Positions 1-8,137 of a stretch of DNA of 36,131 bases are shown in pieces (the stretch's first letter is position 1; the number at the start of each line of letters is the position of its first letter). The notes below the pieces were generated by a model, which worked only from the letters and a program-made list of their open reading frames with translations, was not told the origin of the DNA and did no database searches. Position numbers and translations under genes: made by a program. Origin of the DNA: Planctomycetota bacterium (GTDB lineage Bacteria; Planctomycetota; UBA1135); the NCBI GenBank assembly GCA_022447335.1, contig JAKVCF010000004.1, forward strand, positions 1 through 36,131, given 5' to 3'.

Positions 1-789
1 AATCGAGTGCGCAATGACTTCGAGGCACAGGGCCTTGCGCAGCTAGAACCAGAGCGGGCTGAGCAAGCACGAAGTGCTGCCAGATTAATGCACGATTGGT
101 ATGACGAAGAGATCCTCGCGATGGATGCGGATCTGCGCCGGCTGTTCGATGCATTGCGGGACTCAGGTCGTCCAACTCTTGTGGTCATTACCTCTGACCA
201 TGGCGAACACTTCGGTGAGCACGGGCTGATGGAGCACAGTAACTCTGTCTACAAGGAGTTGGTACAGGTGCCATTTTTGATGTTGGGTTACAACGGAGTT
301 GTTGTGCCCATAGGTGAGTTGCCTGGCCCACCTAGCGTGATCGATATCGTGCCGACGATGTACAGCGCGGCCGGCTTGCGCTACGGAGTATCTGGAATCG
401 ATGGCCTGCAAGGACTTAATCTTTTGGATGACTCACAGCGCACATTGTTGCCAGGGCGGCCGCTCAAGATGGCGTGGTCCTCGCGTACTGCTGGCGATCG
501 TATTGCCGTTGTACAGGGGGCACGTAAGTTGATTGCGCAGGCGCAAGGAGGCGAGTTCATCGACTCGGAGCCCATTATCACTTGGCTCGAGGCCTACCAG
601 TTCGATGAGGACCCCGGCGAGCAGAACAATTTGATCGAGGCGGGCGCAGTGCCGAAAGGCTTCGATTCGCTGGCCACAGAAATTGAAGAGGCGGTCATCA
701 ACTGGGCGGGTCGCGAGTTCTTCCAGCGCACGGACGCCCAACTTTCAGCAGCCGAAGAAGCTTTGCTTAAAGAGCTCGGCTATCTCTAA
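1..789 (+). CDS. Sulfatase-family hydrolase, C-terminal part (5' end outside window)
   Basis: The reading frame is already open at base 1, so the start and the N-terminal catalytic half, including the sulfatase nucleophile motif, lie outside the window. The visible part carries the C-terminal metal-site motif of the alkaline-phosphatase/sulfatase superfamily: VVITSDHGEHFGEHG at about bases 181-230, with an intact Asp-His pair. It is followed by the usual VPFLM strand and an IDIVPTMYSAAGL segment typical of sulfatases. Known members hydrolyse sulfate or phosphate esters, often in the periplasm. The substrate cannot be read from this fragment. The stop overlaps the convergent gene by 4 bp. The superfamily is confident; 'sulfatase' in the strict sense is not, because the formylglycine site is not visible. 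Confidence 0.85.
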   Translation, partial: NRVRNDFEAQGLAQLEPERAEQARSAARLMHDWYDEEILAMDADLRRLFDALRDSGRPTLVVITSDHGEHFGEHGLMEHSNSVYKELVQVPFLMLGYNGVVVPIGELPGPPSVIDIVPTMYSAAGLRYGVSGIDGLQGLNLLDDSQRTLLPGRPLKMAWSSRTAGDRIAVVQGARKLIAQAQGGEFIDSEPIITWLEAYQFDEDPGEQNNLIEAGAVPKGFDSLATEIEEAVINWAGREFFQRTDAQLSAAEEALLKELGYL

Positions 790-1394
790 ATACTAGTTTC
801 ATCCGGCTCGATGCGTAGTGGCTTCGCTGGTCCAGTGACACTCTCAAGCGCAGTCCGCAGCACGCTCATAGTGACCAGAGATTTTGGTCCATTAACTTGT
901 ACGAAGACACGGTCTCCGCCCCAGTTGAGCGGCAGGTGAATTTGCGTGCGCGCTAGGCCGCCGGGACTGACGAATTCTTGAACCTTGGCGTAAACCACGT
1001 CGCCCTGGAAGTGCAGCAGTTCCTGATACGGTTCGCCGTTTCGGCGGAAGTCGCCTGCCTTCCACTCTTTATTCATGCCGCGTTCGAGGTTGCTTTCTTC
1101 GTCGACATTATCGGCCGGCATACGAGACACAATCATGATCACACCATCGTTGGGTGGATTTGAGTTGGCTAGATAGACCGAGGCAAACTGAAAGCGTTCG
1201 CGCAGGTCCATCACCTTGTAAGGACTTGCACCTGCGATCCCTGGAATTGGAAAGGACACGGCATGTACCTCGGCCGCAAGGGCCGGGTCTTCGCGAATGC
1301 TCATACGCAAGTCCTGTAGGCCACCGAGTAAACCGGCGACGATTAGGAACAAGATGATCGCGATGGCACCGAGCAGGCGGAGTCCGGGCGACAT
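786..1394 (-). CDS. Hypothetical membrane-anchored protein
   Basis: This is a 202-residue protein that I do not recognise. It opens with a strong hydrophobic segment (residues about 5-25, LLGAIAIILFLIVAGLLGG) that looks like a single membrane anchor or an uncleaved signal. The remaining roughly 175 residues look soluble and mostly beta-strand-rich, with phrases such as VIMIVSRMPAD and QIHLPLNWGGDRVFVQVNG, so the body is probably on the periplasmic side. It has no cysteine lipobox and no recognisable catalytic motif. The 3' end overlaps the convergent sulfatase gene by 4 bp. It lies about 40 bp downstream of the secreted-protein gene at 1436-2860 on the same strand, so the two may be co-transcribed. 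Confidence 0.7.
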   Translation of the reverse strand: MSPGLRLLGAIAIILFLIVAGLLGGLQDLRMSIREDPALAAEVHAVSFPIPGIAGASPYKVMDLRERFQFASVYLANSNPPNDGVIMIVSRMPADNVDEESNLERGMNKEWKAGDFRRNGEPYQELLHFQGDVVYAKVQEFVSPGGLARTQIHLPLNWGGDRVFVQVNGPKSLVTMSVLRTALESVTGPAKPLRIEPDETSI

Positions 1395-1435
1395 GGCTCG
1401 GAGATTCTAAGGCTGCCTGCGGATCGCGACCTCGA

Positions 1436-2860
1436 TCAGAGGGGCATGATCTCGATTAGGATGCGCGACTCGATAGTGGTAATCCTTCCTTCCATCCCGA
1501 ACACTAGGATGCCGTGCCCCGGAGGGCGGAGGGGATCATTTTCGAGAACATCTAGCGAGGGGCGCCACGGGTGCTTGCCTGAGAACTCAAATAGTCGCAC
1601 CCAGCCATCGTTGTTGACGTTCAAATCGTAACCAGCTTGAGTAGCTCTTCCGTTTACGATTACAAGGCCTCGCACTCCCTTGAACTGTAGTGGTATTGGA
1701 AGTTGTGGGTTAATTCCCCTCGATAGCGGTGCTGGAGCGTGATTAACAAAGGTCGGGTCCTTGACGGGGTCGGCGTATCTCGCGTCAACGTGAAAGACCG
1801 ACGTAGAAAAATTCTGCTGCCGACCTTGAGCCCAAGTAAGGCTCACTGCATTGTTAGAAGGTGAGCGAAACAGGTTAGGGCGGCGCTGAGAGTAGGTTGG
1901 GTCAGTGCCCATTAATGCCTTGTGGTTGAGCAGAATCATCGCGCCAGATCCGTCGACCGAATAGCGTCGCAGTAATATCTTGCCTTCGTCCGCGGCGCCG
2001 TTTCCAAGGCGCTCACCACGTGCAAATTTCTCAGTAGCAACCACAAGGTTGCCCCAGCTATCCCAGACAATGTCGGGCAAGATGCGCCCGCCACCTAGGT
2101 CATTTGGGCTAGCATCATCGAAAGGGATGTTTCCGAGGACGTTGGGTGGGTTGATGTGCGGCGGGGCACCTGAAACCGGGAAGTCAAAGGTCAGTGCGCG
2201 TAGGTCGAAGTCATACGCCCACTCAATCCCACCGAGGTTGGTCTTGCCTGTGAAGTGCACATAAGCCGCAGCAATCGGTGAGGTGGTGCCAGGAGCACAG
2301 GCGATATCGACCATGCCGCCCGCAATGCGCGGATCAAAAGTGTCGAGCTCCCAACCAACCCCTTCGGTAGCTTCAAGGTGATAGACCGCGTTGCCGCTGG
2401 CGGGCACTTCAATGAGAGCGGCTTCAAGGCGGCCCTTATTAGTGTCGCCGATTTCAATGCGCTGCCAGACGACCGCGAAGTCATCACCGACACTGGTTAC
2501 ATCGGCTTTTCGGCATATGTCGCCCCCGGGGAAGATCGAGCCGCCGGGGAGTTTGGTCGGGTCGGCTTCAGCTAGAGTTTGCGTTGGGTAGAGGTCCCAC
2601 CCGGTCGCGGAGGTGCGGCGCAAGAAGGCACACTCAATGCGACGGACTTCCGCATTTGCGCTACTCGGTGAGTAGATGCTAGAAGACCATACAACTAGTA
2701 CATCGCCTTGTGAGTTGATAGCAATGGTCTCATGGTCGGCTTTCCCATCGGCAGTAGTTAGAGAGGGCAGCTCATAGACCGTGTTGGCGTCAAGCGGAGT
2801 CTGAGCCGCAGCCAACGGGGAAAGCGCCAGTGAGGCGGCGATGAGCAGAACTGGCTTCAT
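1436..2860 (-). CDS. Secreted protein of unknown function with repeated VVW-type strands
   Basis: This 474-residue protein begins with a clear Sec signal peptide (MKPVLLIAASLALSPLAAAQ, probable cleavage after AAAQ). No enzyme motif is visible. The body contains several short similar strands: ETIAINSQGDVLVVWSS (about 44-60), DVTSVGDDFAVVWQR (about 120-134), LPDIVWDSWGNLVVATE (about 261-277) and NLFRSPSNNAVSLTWAQG (about 329-346). The pattern of a short glycine/aspartate turn followed by a hydrophobic strand with a tryptophan is what I would expect of a beta-propeller or another all-beta repeat fold, but this is inference. The start is set by the signal peptide. The sequence before the ATG has no clear Shine-Dalgarno site. 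Confidence 0.75.
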   Translation of the reverse strand: MKPVLLIAASLALSPLAAAQTPLDANTVYELPSLTTADGKADHETIAINSQGDVLVVWSSSIYSPSSANAEVRRIECAFLRRTSATGWDLYPTQTLAEADPTKLPGGSIFPGGDICRKADVTSVGDDFAVVWQRIEIGDTNKGRLEAALIEVPASGNAVYHLEATEGVGWELDTFDPRIAGGMVDIACAPGTTSPIAAAYVHFTGKTNLGGIEWAYDFDLRALTFDFPVSGAPPHINPPNVLGNIPFDDASPNDLGGGRILPDIVWDSWGNLVVATEKFARGERLGNGAADEGKILLRRYSVDGSGAMILLNHKALMGTDPTYSQRRPNLFRSPSNNAVSLTWAQGRQQNFSTSVFHVDARYADPVKDPTFVNHAPAPLSRGINPQLPIPLQFKGVRGLVIVNGRATQAGYDLNVNNDGWVRLFEFSGKHPWRPSLDVLENDPLRPPGHGILVFGMEGRITTIESRILIEIMPL

Positions 2861-3034
2861 GGGGTGGGATGGGACGTTGCAGCTGGCAGAACGGTTCCCC
2901 TTTGCCTATCAAGATGTCGGTAAACCAGGCGAAGAGCTTGATAAGAACCGGATTCGAGCGCCAGAAGCGGTGGGGCGCTTTTGTGGATTCTATCCCCTAA
3001 AAACTGCACATTTACTCTTTTTGTAAGCCTGAGG

Positions 3035-3061
3035 CGCCCTGCCCTTAGAGGAGATAGGGCG
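3035..3061. other. Hairpin-forming inverted repeat downstream of nrdB
   Basis: CGCCCT (3035-3040) and AGGGCG (3056-3061) form a 6-bp perfect inverted repeat. A second GCCCT copy at 3041-3045 could also pair with the right arm. It lies 32 bp past the nrdB stop and may help end the nrdAB transcript. There is no T-tract in the direction of nrdB transcription, so it is not a textbook intrinsic terminator. Confidence 0.25.
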
Positions 3062-3092
3062 GTGTAAATACAGAATTAGAAAGGGTTTAGTG

Positions 3093-4103
3093 CTAGAAGG
3101 ACTCGTCGAATGCTACTTCACCCTCGACCCCAATCTGGTAAGCCGAAACGCGGCGCTCGAAGAAGTTTGAGAGCTCCTGTACGTCCTGCAGCTCCATGAA
3201 GCTGAAGGGGTTCTTCGAGCCGAAGTGGGCTGGCAGGCCCAGGTTGCTCAGGCGCTGGTCGGCGACGAATTCCAGATAGGTGCGCATGTCGCGTAACGAC
3301 AGGCCGGGCACGCCTCCTTCGAGTAGATCCTCGGCAAAGCCCATCTCGCATTCGACGGCTTCTTTCATCATTTCAACTATGTCGGCATGCATTCGCTCAT
3401 CCCAAAGTTCTGGATGCTCTTCGCGTACCGTGCCGACCACCTCAAAAGCGAAGTTCATATGGCAACTCTCGTCGCGGAAGACCCAGTTGGTACCACTGGC
3501 AAGGCCGTTCAGTAGGCCCTTCGAGCGCAAGAAGTAGACGTAAGCAAACGCAGCGAAGAAAAACAGGCCTTCGATGCAGCTTGAAAAGCAGACTAGATTG
3601 AGCAGAAATTGCCTGCGCTGTTCCGGAGTCTTGGCTTCTTCCAGTGAGTCGATCGAGTCTATCCACTTGAAGCAAAATTCGGCCTTCTTTCGAATTGATG
3701 GGATGTTCTCGACCGCGGCGAAAGCAGCGTTGCGTTCTTTTGGATCGGGGATGTATGTATCGAGCAATGTGAGGTAAAACTGCACATGCAGCGCTTCCTC
3801 AAATAGTTGCCGCGACAGATACATGCGCGCCTCGGGAGAGTTGATGTGCTTGTAAAGATTAAGCACCAGGTTATTCGCCACGATTGAGTCGCCGGTCGCA
3901 AAGAAAGCGACCAAGCGATTAATCATGTGACGTTCGGATGGCAGCAGACGCTCACGCAAGTCGGTCAAGTCTTGCGACCAGTCGATCTCGTCGACAGTCC
4001 AAGTGTTCTTGATCGCATCCTTGTACATCTCAAAGAACACCGGGTAGCGCATCGGGCGCAACGTGAGGTCAAAGCCGGGGTCGAGAATCGAGGCTTTCCG
4101 CAT
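3093..4103 (-). CDS. nrdB: Ribonucleotide reductase class Ia, beta (radical) subunit NrdB
   Basis: The small subunit houses the di-iron centre and tyrosyl radical that starts reduction of ribonucleoside diphosphates to deoxyribonucleotides. The 336-residue length fits the family. By comparison with E. coli NrdB, the iron ligands can be placed at D72, E103, H106, E178, E212 and H215. The radical tyrosine is Y110, four residues after H106 as in E. coli (FEEALHVQFY). This rules out the tyrosine-lacking class Ic type. W35 probably corresponds to the electron-transfer Trp. The C-terminal tail, which docks on NrdA, ends in acidic/aromatic residues (EVAFDESF). The gene lies 49 bp downstream of nrdA on the same strand and is almost certainly in the same operon. 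Confidence 0.97.
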   Translation of the reverse strand: MRKASILDPGFDLTLRPMRYPVFFEMYKDAIKNTWTVDEIDWSQDLTDLRERLLPSERHMINRLVAFFATGDSIVANNLVLNLYKHINSPEARMYLSRQLFEEALHVQFYLTLLDTYIPDPKERNAAFAAVENIPSIRKKAEFCFKWIDSIDSLEEAKTPEQRRQFLLNLVCFSSCIEGLFFFAAFAYVYFLRSKGLLNGLASGTNWVFRDESCHMNFAFEVVGTVREEHPELWDERMHADIVEMMKEAVECEMGFAEDLLEGGVPGLSLRDMRTYLEFVADQRLSNLGLPAHFGSKNPFSFMELQDVQELSNFFERRVSAYQIGVEGEVAFDESF

Positions 4104-4152
4104 CAGTATCGTTTGTTTTCGTTATAGAGAGGGGTCGGAAAAGCGCGGAGGC

Positions 4153-6558
4153 TTACTGGCAGGATTCACAGGACTCGGGGTTCTCGAGCGAGCAGGCAAG
4201 TGCATCAGATGACTTATAGCCGTCCGTCGGGTTAGTGGCTACATCCACATTTGTTTGCGCGTCAGTTTGACGAATGCGCGTCGCTGGACGCGAGCGTAGG
4301 TAATAGGTTGTCTTGAGCCCCTTCTTCCACGCGTACATGTACATCGACGAGAGCTTGCCGATACTCGGAGTCTCCATGAAAAGATTCAGCGACTGTGACT
4401 GGTCGATGTATGGGCCGCGCGCGGCGCCAAGATCGATCAATGCTTTCTGCGGGATCTCCCAGGCTGTGCGGTAAAGCAGGCGCATGTCGGCCGACAACTC
4501 TTCGATGTCCTGAACAGATCCTTCAGAGCGCTTAATCTTATTGCGCATTTCATCAGTCCACAGGCCTGCCTTCTTTAGGTCGGCTACCAAATAGTTATTG
4601 ATTTGCAAAAAGTCGCCGGAGAGAGTTTCACGCTTGAACAAGTTGGAAATCTGCGGCTCAATGCACTCATAGCAGCCAGAGATGGAAGCGATCGTCGCAG
4701 TGGGGGCGATCGCGATCAGCAGTGAGTTGCGTAGGCCATGTGTCTTGATGCGCGCCTTGAGCGCATCAAAGCGCGACTGATCTTCCGGCTGCACATTCCA
4801 CAGGTCAAATTGCAGATCGCCGCGCGCCGCGCGCGTTTCTTCGAAGGATGGGTGAGCCCCGGATTCCTCGGCAATCCGACAGCTAGTGTCGAGAGCGTGA
4901 AAGTAAATCTCTTTCTGAATGCGCGTCGACAAGTCGAGCGCCTCTTCGCTATCGAAGGGTAGGCGCATCTGAAAGAAGACATCCTGCATTCCCATGAGGC
5001 CAAGGCCGACCGGTCGCCAGCGAGCGTTTGACGAGCCCGCGCTCTCGGTTGGGTAGTAGTTGATATCGATAACGCGGTCGAGGTACTTGACCGCAGTGCG
5101 AACGACTTCACCCAAGTGGTCGAAGTCAAAGTTCCCGTTTTCTAGAACGAACTTTGACAGGTTGACCGATCCCAAGTTGCAGACGGCCGTCTCGGCGTCC
5201 GACGTCACCTCGATGATCTCGGTGCAGAGGTTTGAAAGGTGGACCACGTTGCCCGGCGTGCCAGTCTGGTTGCACTTGAGGTTGGAGTGATCCTTAAAAG
5301 TCATCCAACCATTCCCGGTTTGCGCGAGCGCGCGCATCATGCGGGAATAAAGATCGCGGGCCTTGACAGTCCTTTCGCCGCGCCCGCCGGCCTCAGCTTG
5401 TTCGTAAGCCTGGCGGAAATCATCGCCAAAGGTGTCACACAGTTCCGGCGTTTTCGCCGGGTCGAACAAAGTCCATTCAGCATTTGCTTCGACGCGCTCC
5501 ATGAACAGGTCTGGAATCCAGTTGGCGAGGTTCAGGTTGTGCGTGCGGCGTGCTTCGTCACCGGTGTTTTCGCGCAACTCGAGAAAATCCTCGATGTCTG
5601 CGTGCCAACTCTCGAGGTATACGCATGCAGCCCCCTTGCGCCGGCCACCTTGGTTGACGGCGGCGACCGAGCTATCGAGTGTCTTTAGGAAGGGGACGAT
5701 GCCATTTGAGTGGCCATTGGTGCCCTGGATTAGTGAGCCTTTTGAGCGCACGCGGTGGTAGGCAAGGCCGATGCCTCCGGCATATTTCGAGAGGCGGGCG
5801 ATATCGGCGTACTTCTTATAGATAGCCATCAAGTCATCGCCGGGTGAGTCGAGCAGATAGCAGGATGACAGTTGCGTGCGCATCGTGCCCGAGTTGAACA
5901 ACGTTGGCGACGACGCCATGTATTCGAGCGAGCTAATCAGGCGATAGAACTCGATCGCTTCAGACGGAGTTTCGGCGAGGCCGCAAGCTACTCGCATGAA
6001 GAAGTACTGCGGCGTCTCAAGCACGAGGCGCGAATCTGGATTCTTGAGCAAGTAGCGGTCATAGACGGTGCGCAAGCCGAAATAGCGGAACAACTGGTCG
6101 CGGTCTTTTTCGATAGAGTCGTTCAGTTTGCGACGATTGGTTTCGACGAACTCCGCGGTGCGCTCATTGATCAGGCCTGCTTGGTGCCCAAATTTGACCG
6201 ACTGCGAGAAGGACTGAATGTCTTGCTGTCGGACCTCTTTGCCGATGTAAACGCTTAGCAGGCGTGCGGCGAGCTTGGAGTACTCCGGCTCTTCGGCAGT
6301 CAGCGCTGCGGCAGTCTGAATTGAAAGGCGATCGAGCTCGGCTGTGGTCGCTCCGTCGTAGAGGCCGGAAATAGTGCGGGTTGCGACGCGAAGAGAGTCG
6401 ATGGCATCGAGGCCGTGTGCGCATAGAGCGACGGCGCGTACGATCTTGTTGACGTCGACGGGCTCGAGATCCCCATTGCGTTTCTGAACGTGCATGCCGA
6501 TGCCAGCTTCTGTCGAAGAGGTCGTGTGGTCGCGAGGAGGGGCCGCTGTCTGGTTCAT
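4153..6558 (-). CDS. nrdA: Ribonucleotide reductase class Ia, alpha (catalytic) subunit NrdA
   Basis: This is the 801-residue catalytic subunit. An ATP-cone allosteric domain occupies about residues 21-112 (VQKRNGDLEPVDVNKIVRA near its start). The barrel domain holds all expected active-site residues by alignment to E. coli: C233 (SSCYL) and C460 (AVCNLGSVNL) form the redox pair, C445 is the thiyl-radical residue within N443-L-C-T-E447, and Y752-Y753 (TTYYLRSR) form the radical-transfer pair. The C-terminal tail ends in CESCQ. C797 and C800 are the probable thioredoxin/glutaredoxin-reduced pair, in a CxxC spacing rather than the E. coli spacing. The gene leads an nrdA-nrdB operon. Two degenerate NrdR-type boxes lie about 95-140 bp upstream of the start. 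No good Shine-Dalgarno sequence precedes the ATG. Confidence 0.97.
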   Translation of the reverse strand: MNQTAAPPRDHTTSSTEAGIGMHVQKRNGDLEPVDVNKIVRAVALCAHGLDAIDSLRVATRTISGLYDGATTAELDRLSIQTAAALTAEEPEYSKLAARLLSVYIGKEVRQQDIQSFSQSVKFGHQAGLINERTAEFVETNRRKLNDSIEKDRDQLFRYFGLRTVYDRYLLKNPDSRLVLETPQYFFMRVACGLAETPSEAIEFYRLISSLEYMASSPTLFNSGTMRTQLSSCYLLDSPGDDLMAIYKKYADIARLSKYAGGIGLAYHRVRSKGSLIQGTNGHSNGIVPFLKTLDSSVAAVNQGGRRKGAACVYLESWHADIEDFLELRENTGDEARRTHNLNLANWIPDLFMERVEANAEWTLFDPAKTPELCDTFGDDFRQAYEQAEAGGRGERTVKARDLYSRMMRALAQTGNGWMTFKDHSNLKCNQTGTPGNVVHLSNLCTEIIEVTSDAETAVCNLGSVNLSKFVLENGNFDFDHLGEVVRTAVKYLDRVIDINYYPTESAGSSNARWRPVGLGLMGMQDVFFQMRLPFDSEEALDLSTRIQKEIYFHALDTSCRIAEESGAHPSFEETRAARGDLQFDLWNVQPEDQSRFDALKARIKTHGLRNSLLIAIAPTATIASISGCYECIEPQISNLFKRETLSGDFLQINNYLVADLKKAGLWTDEMRNKIKRSEGSVQDIEELSADMRLLYRTAWEIPQKALIDLGAARGPYIDQSQSLNLFMETPSIGKLSSMYMYAWKKGLKTTYYLRSRPATRIRQTDAQTNVDVATNPTDGYKSSDALACSLENPESCESCQ

Positions 6559-7085
6559 GGACGATAATTTCGGTTGGAAGTCCTTTTTCTTATTTGACTT
6601 AGGTAGATTTGTCAGCGCGAGCCTGAGTTCTTCTTCCGCGTCGGAGGGACCCCACCATATCTAGCCCCCCTGTCCCCTGCAATGGGCGACATCTAGTGGT
6701 TTTGGATTGTTGCACTTCTCTACAGCTTCACAAGATCGGTTGGTGGTTCGCCCCTTCTTTTTGCACAGGGCCAGCCCAGTTCTCTTCGTAAAAGCCGGGG
6801 TTCTCCCAGGTTTTCCACGAGTTTTCCCCAGGCCTAACTCGTAATTAATGCGCGCTGATCGGCCCGGCTGGAGCCAAGGTGGCCCCGGCAGACCTTCTTT
6901 TAGTCGAAGTCGATCGACTCGACCTTTTCTGCCATTGCTCCAGAGCGCTTTTGATTTCATCTGTCGAGACGGCCGTCAAATGCATTGCATCCGCATAAGC
7001 CATTGTCATGTATGAGAGGAGCAGCAGTTCGACGAGTGGCAAGGGTGGGCGCATCGATCCGAGGTAGCGCGGCTACACTTTGCGC
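6559..7085. other. 527-bp divergent intergenic region between nrdA and hldD
   Basis: This is the only gap longer than 300 bp in the window. It contains the candidate NrdR boxes at 6652-6699. It also has a weak minus-strand promoter candidate for nrdA: CTGACA at 6615-6610 and TAAGAA at 6592-6587 with a 17-bp spacer. Two DnaA-box-like copies, TTTTCCACG (6811-6819) and TTTTCCCCA (6822-6830), repeat at an 11-bp pitch. A short minus-strand frame at 6845-7054 could encode 69 residues with a hydrophobic start, but nothing about it is recognisable and I do not call it a gene. A longer minus-strand frame (6661-6960) looks like chance. Confidence 0.6.
6652..6699 (-). promoter_or_regulatory. Candidate tandem NrdR boxes upstream of nrdA
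   Basis: Two degenerate 16-bp matches to the NrdR box acaCwAtATaTwGtgt lie at 6652-6667 and 6684-6699. Both contain ATCTAG on the plus strand, and on the minus strand they read GGGCTAGATATGGTGG and CCACTAGATGTCGCCC. Each matches about 9-10 of 16 positions. Their centres are 32 bp apart, about three helical turns, which is the spacing known for paired NrdR boxes. NrdR represses RNR genes when dATP is plentiful. The individual matches are weak; the pairing and the location upstream of a real RNR operon are the main support. Confidence 0.55.
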
Positions 7086-8069
7086 ATGATCGTGATTACC
7101 GGGGGCGCTGGCTTCATTGGTAGCAACTTGGTCGCCGGCCTTGAGGCCGCGGGCTATCGTGAGCTGGTTATTTGCGATCGTTTCGGTAGCGACGAACGCT
7201 GGCGGAACGTGGCCAAACGCGAGATTGCCGACATCATCTCACCGGATCGGCTACTCGACTTCCTTGATGGCCACCGCGACCGTCTCGAGGCGATTGTGCA
7301 CATGGGCGCGATTTCGGCGACAACCGAGTGCGACGTTGACGCGATTATCGAAAACAACATTCGCCTAACCCTGGATATTTTCCATTGGGCTAAGCGCACC
7401 GAAGTTCGGTTGATCTACGCCAGTTCGGCCGCAACCTATGGCGATGGTAGCCAGGGTTTTGTCGACGACAACTCAATTGAAGCGCTAAATGCGTTGCGGC
7501 CGTTGAATGCTTACGGCTGGTCGAAGGCCATGGTCGATCGCCGTATTTCACGCCTTATGGCTGATGGGGGGCCGACTCCACTTTGGGCCGGGTTGAAATT
7601 CTTCAATGCTTACGGCCCGAACGAATATCACAAGGGCGATATGCGCAGCGTAGTGGCCAAGATTTACCCGGTGGCGGCCGCTGGCGGGGCAGCGACTCTT
7701 TTTGAGTCTCACCACCCGGATTTTGAGCATGGTGGCCAGTCGCGCGACTTCGTCTATGTGAAAGACTGTGTCAAGGTTGTGCTCTGGTTGCTTGAGAATC
7801 CACTGGTCAGCGGTGTTTATAACCTAGGCACGGGTGAGTCGCGCAGCTTCAAGGACCTTGCTAACGCGGTTTACCGGGCGCTGGGTTCCGAGCCGCGAAT
7901 CCAGTACGTGCCTACTCCAGAAGAGATCCGTGATAAGTATCAATACTTCACGCAGGCGGATATGTCGCGTCTACGCGCGGCAGGCTTTGATCAAGAGTTC
8001 ACTTCGCTGGAAGATGGTGTGAAAGATTACGTGCAGAACTATCTGCACACCCCAGACCCATATCTCTAA
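7086..8069 (+). CDS. hldD: ADP-L-glycero-D-manno-heptose 6-epimerase
   Basis: HldD (RfaD) converts ADP-D-glycero- to ADP-L-glycero-D-manno-heptose, the precursor of the LPS inner-core heptose. It is a short-chain dehydrogenase/reductase of 327 residues, close to the usual 310-330. The NADP-binding loop TGGAGFIGSN is at residues 5-14, and SSAATYGDG with Y143xxxK147 (NAYGWSKA) forms the catalytic set. The stretch FFNAYGPNEYHKGDMRSV (172-189) is characteristic of HldD as opposed to other sugar epimerases. I chose ATG 7086 because it gives the family's MIVITGG N-terminus; an in-frame TTG at 7080 would add two residues. The gene is alone, with no other heptose-pathway gene in the window, and it diverges from nrdA. 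Confidence 0.93.
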   Translation: MIVITGGAGFIGSNLVAGLEAAGYRELVICDRFGSDERWRNVAKREIADIISPDRLLDFLDGHRDRLEAIVHMGAISATTECDVDAIIENNIRLTLDIFHWAKRTEVRLIYASSAATYGDGSQGFVDDNSIEALNALRPLNAYGWSKAMVDRRISRLMADGGPTPLWAGLKFFNAYGPNEYHKGDMRSVVAKIYPVAAAGGAATLFESHHPDFEHGGQSRDFVYVKDCVKVVLWLLENPLVSGVYNLGTGESRSFKDLANAVYRALGSEPRIQYVPTPEEIRDKYQYFTQADMSRLRAAGFDQEFTSLEDGVKDYVQNYLHTPDPYL

Positions 8070-8137
8070 GCGGCGCACCGCTGGCGTTGATACGGGGGCT
8101 ACGGCATGATATTCCGAACCTGTTTTCAGTGATCCCA

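Noticed and set aside
6661..6960. A 99-codon minus-strand frame upstream of nrdA
   Set aside because: It runs through the candidate NrdR boxes, is very basic and low in complexity, and has no plausible start signal.
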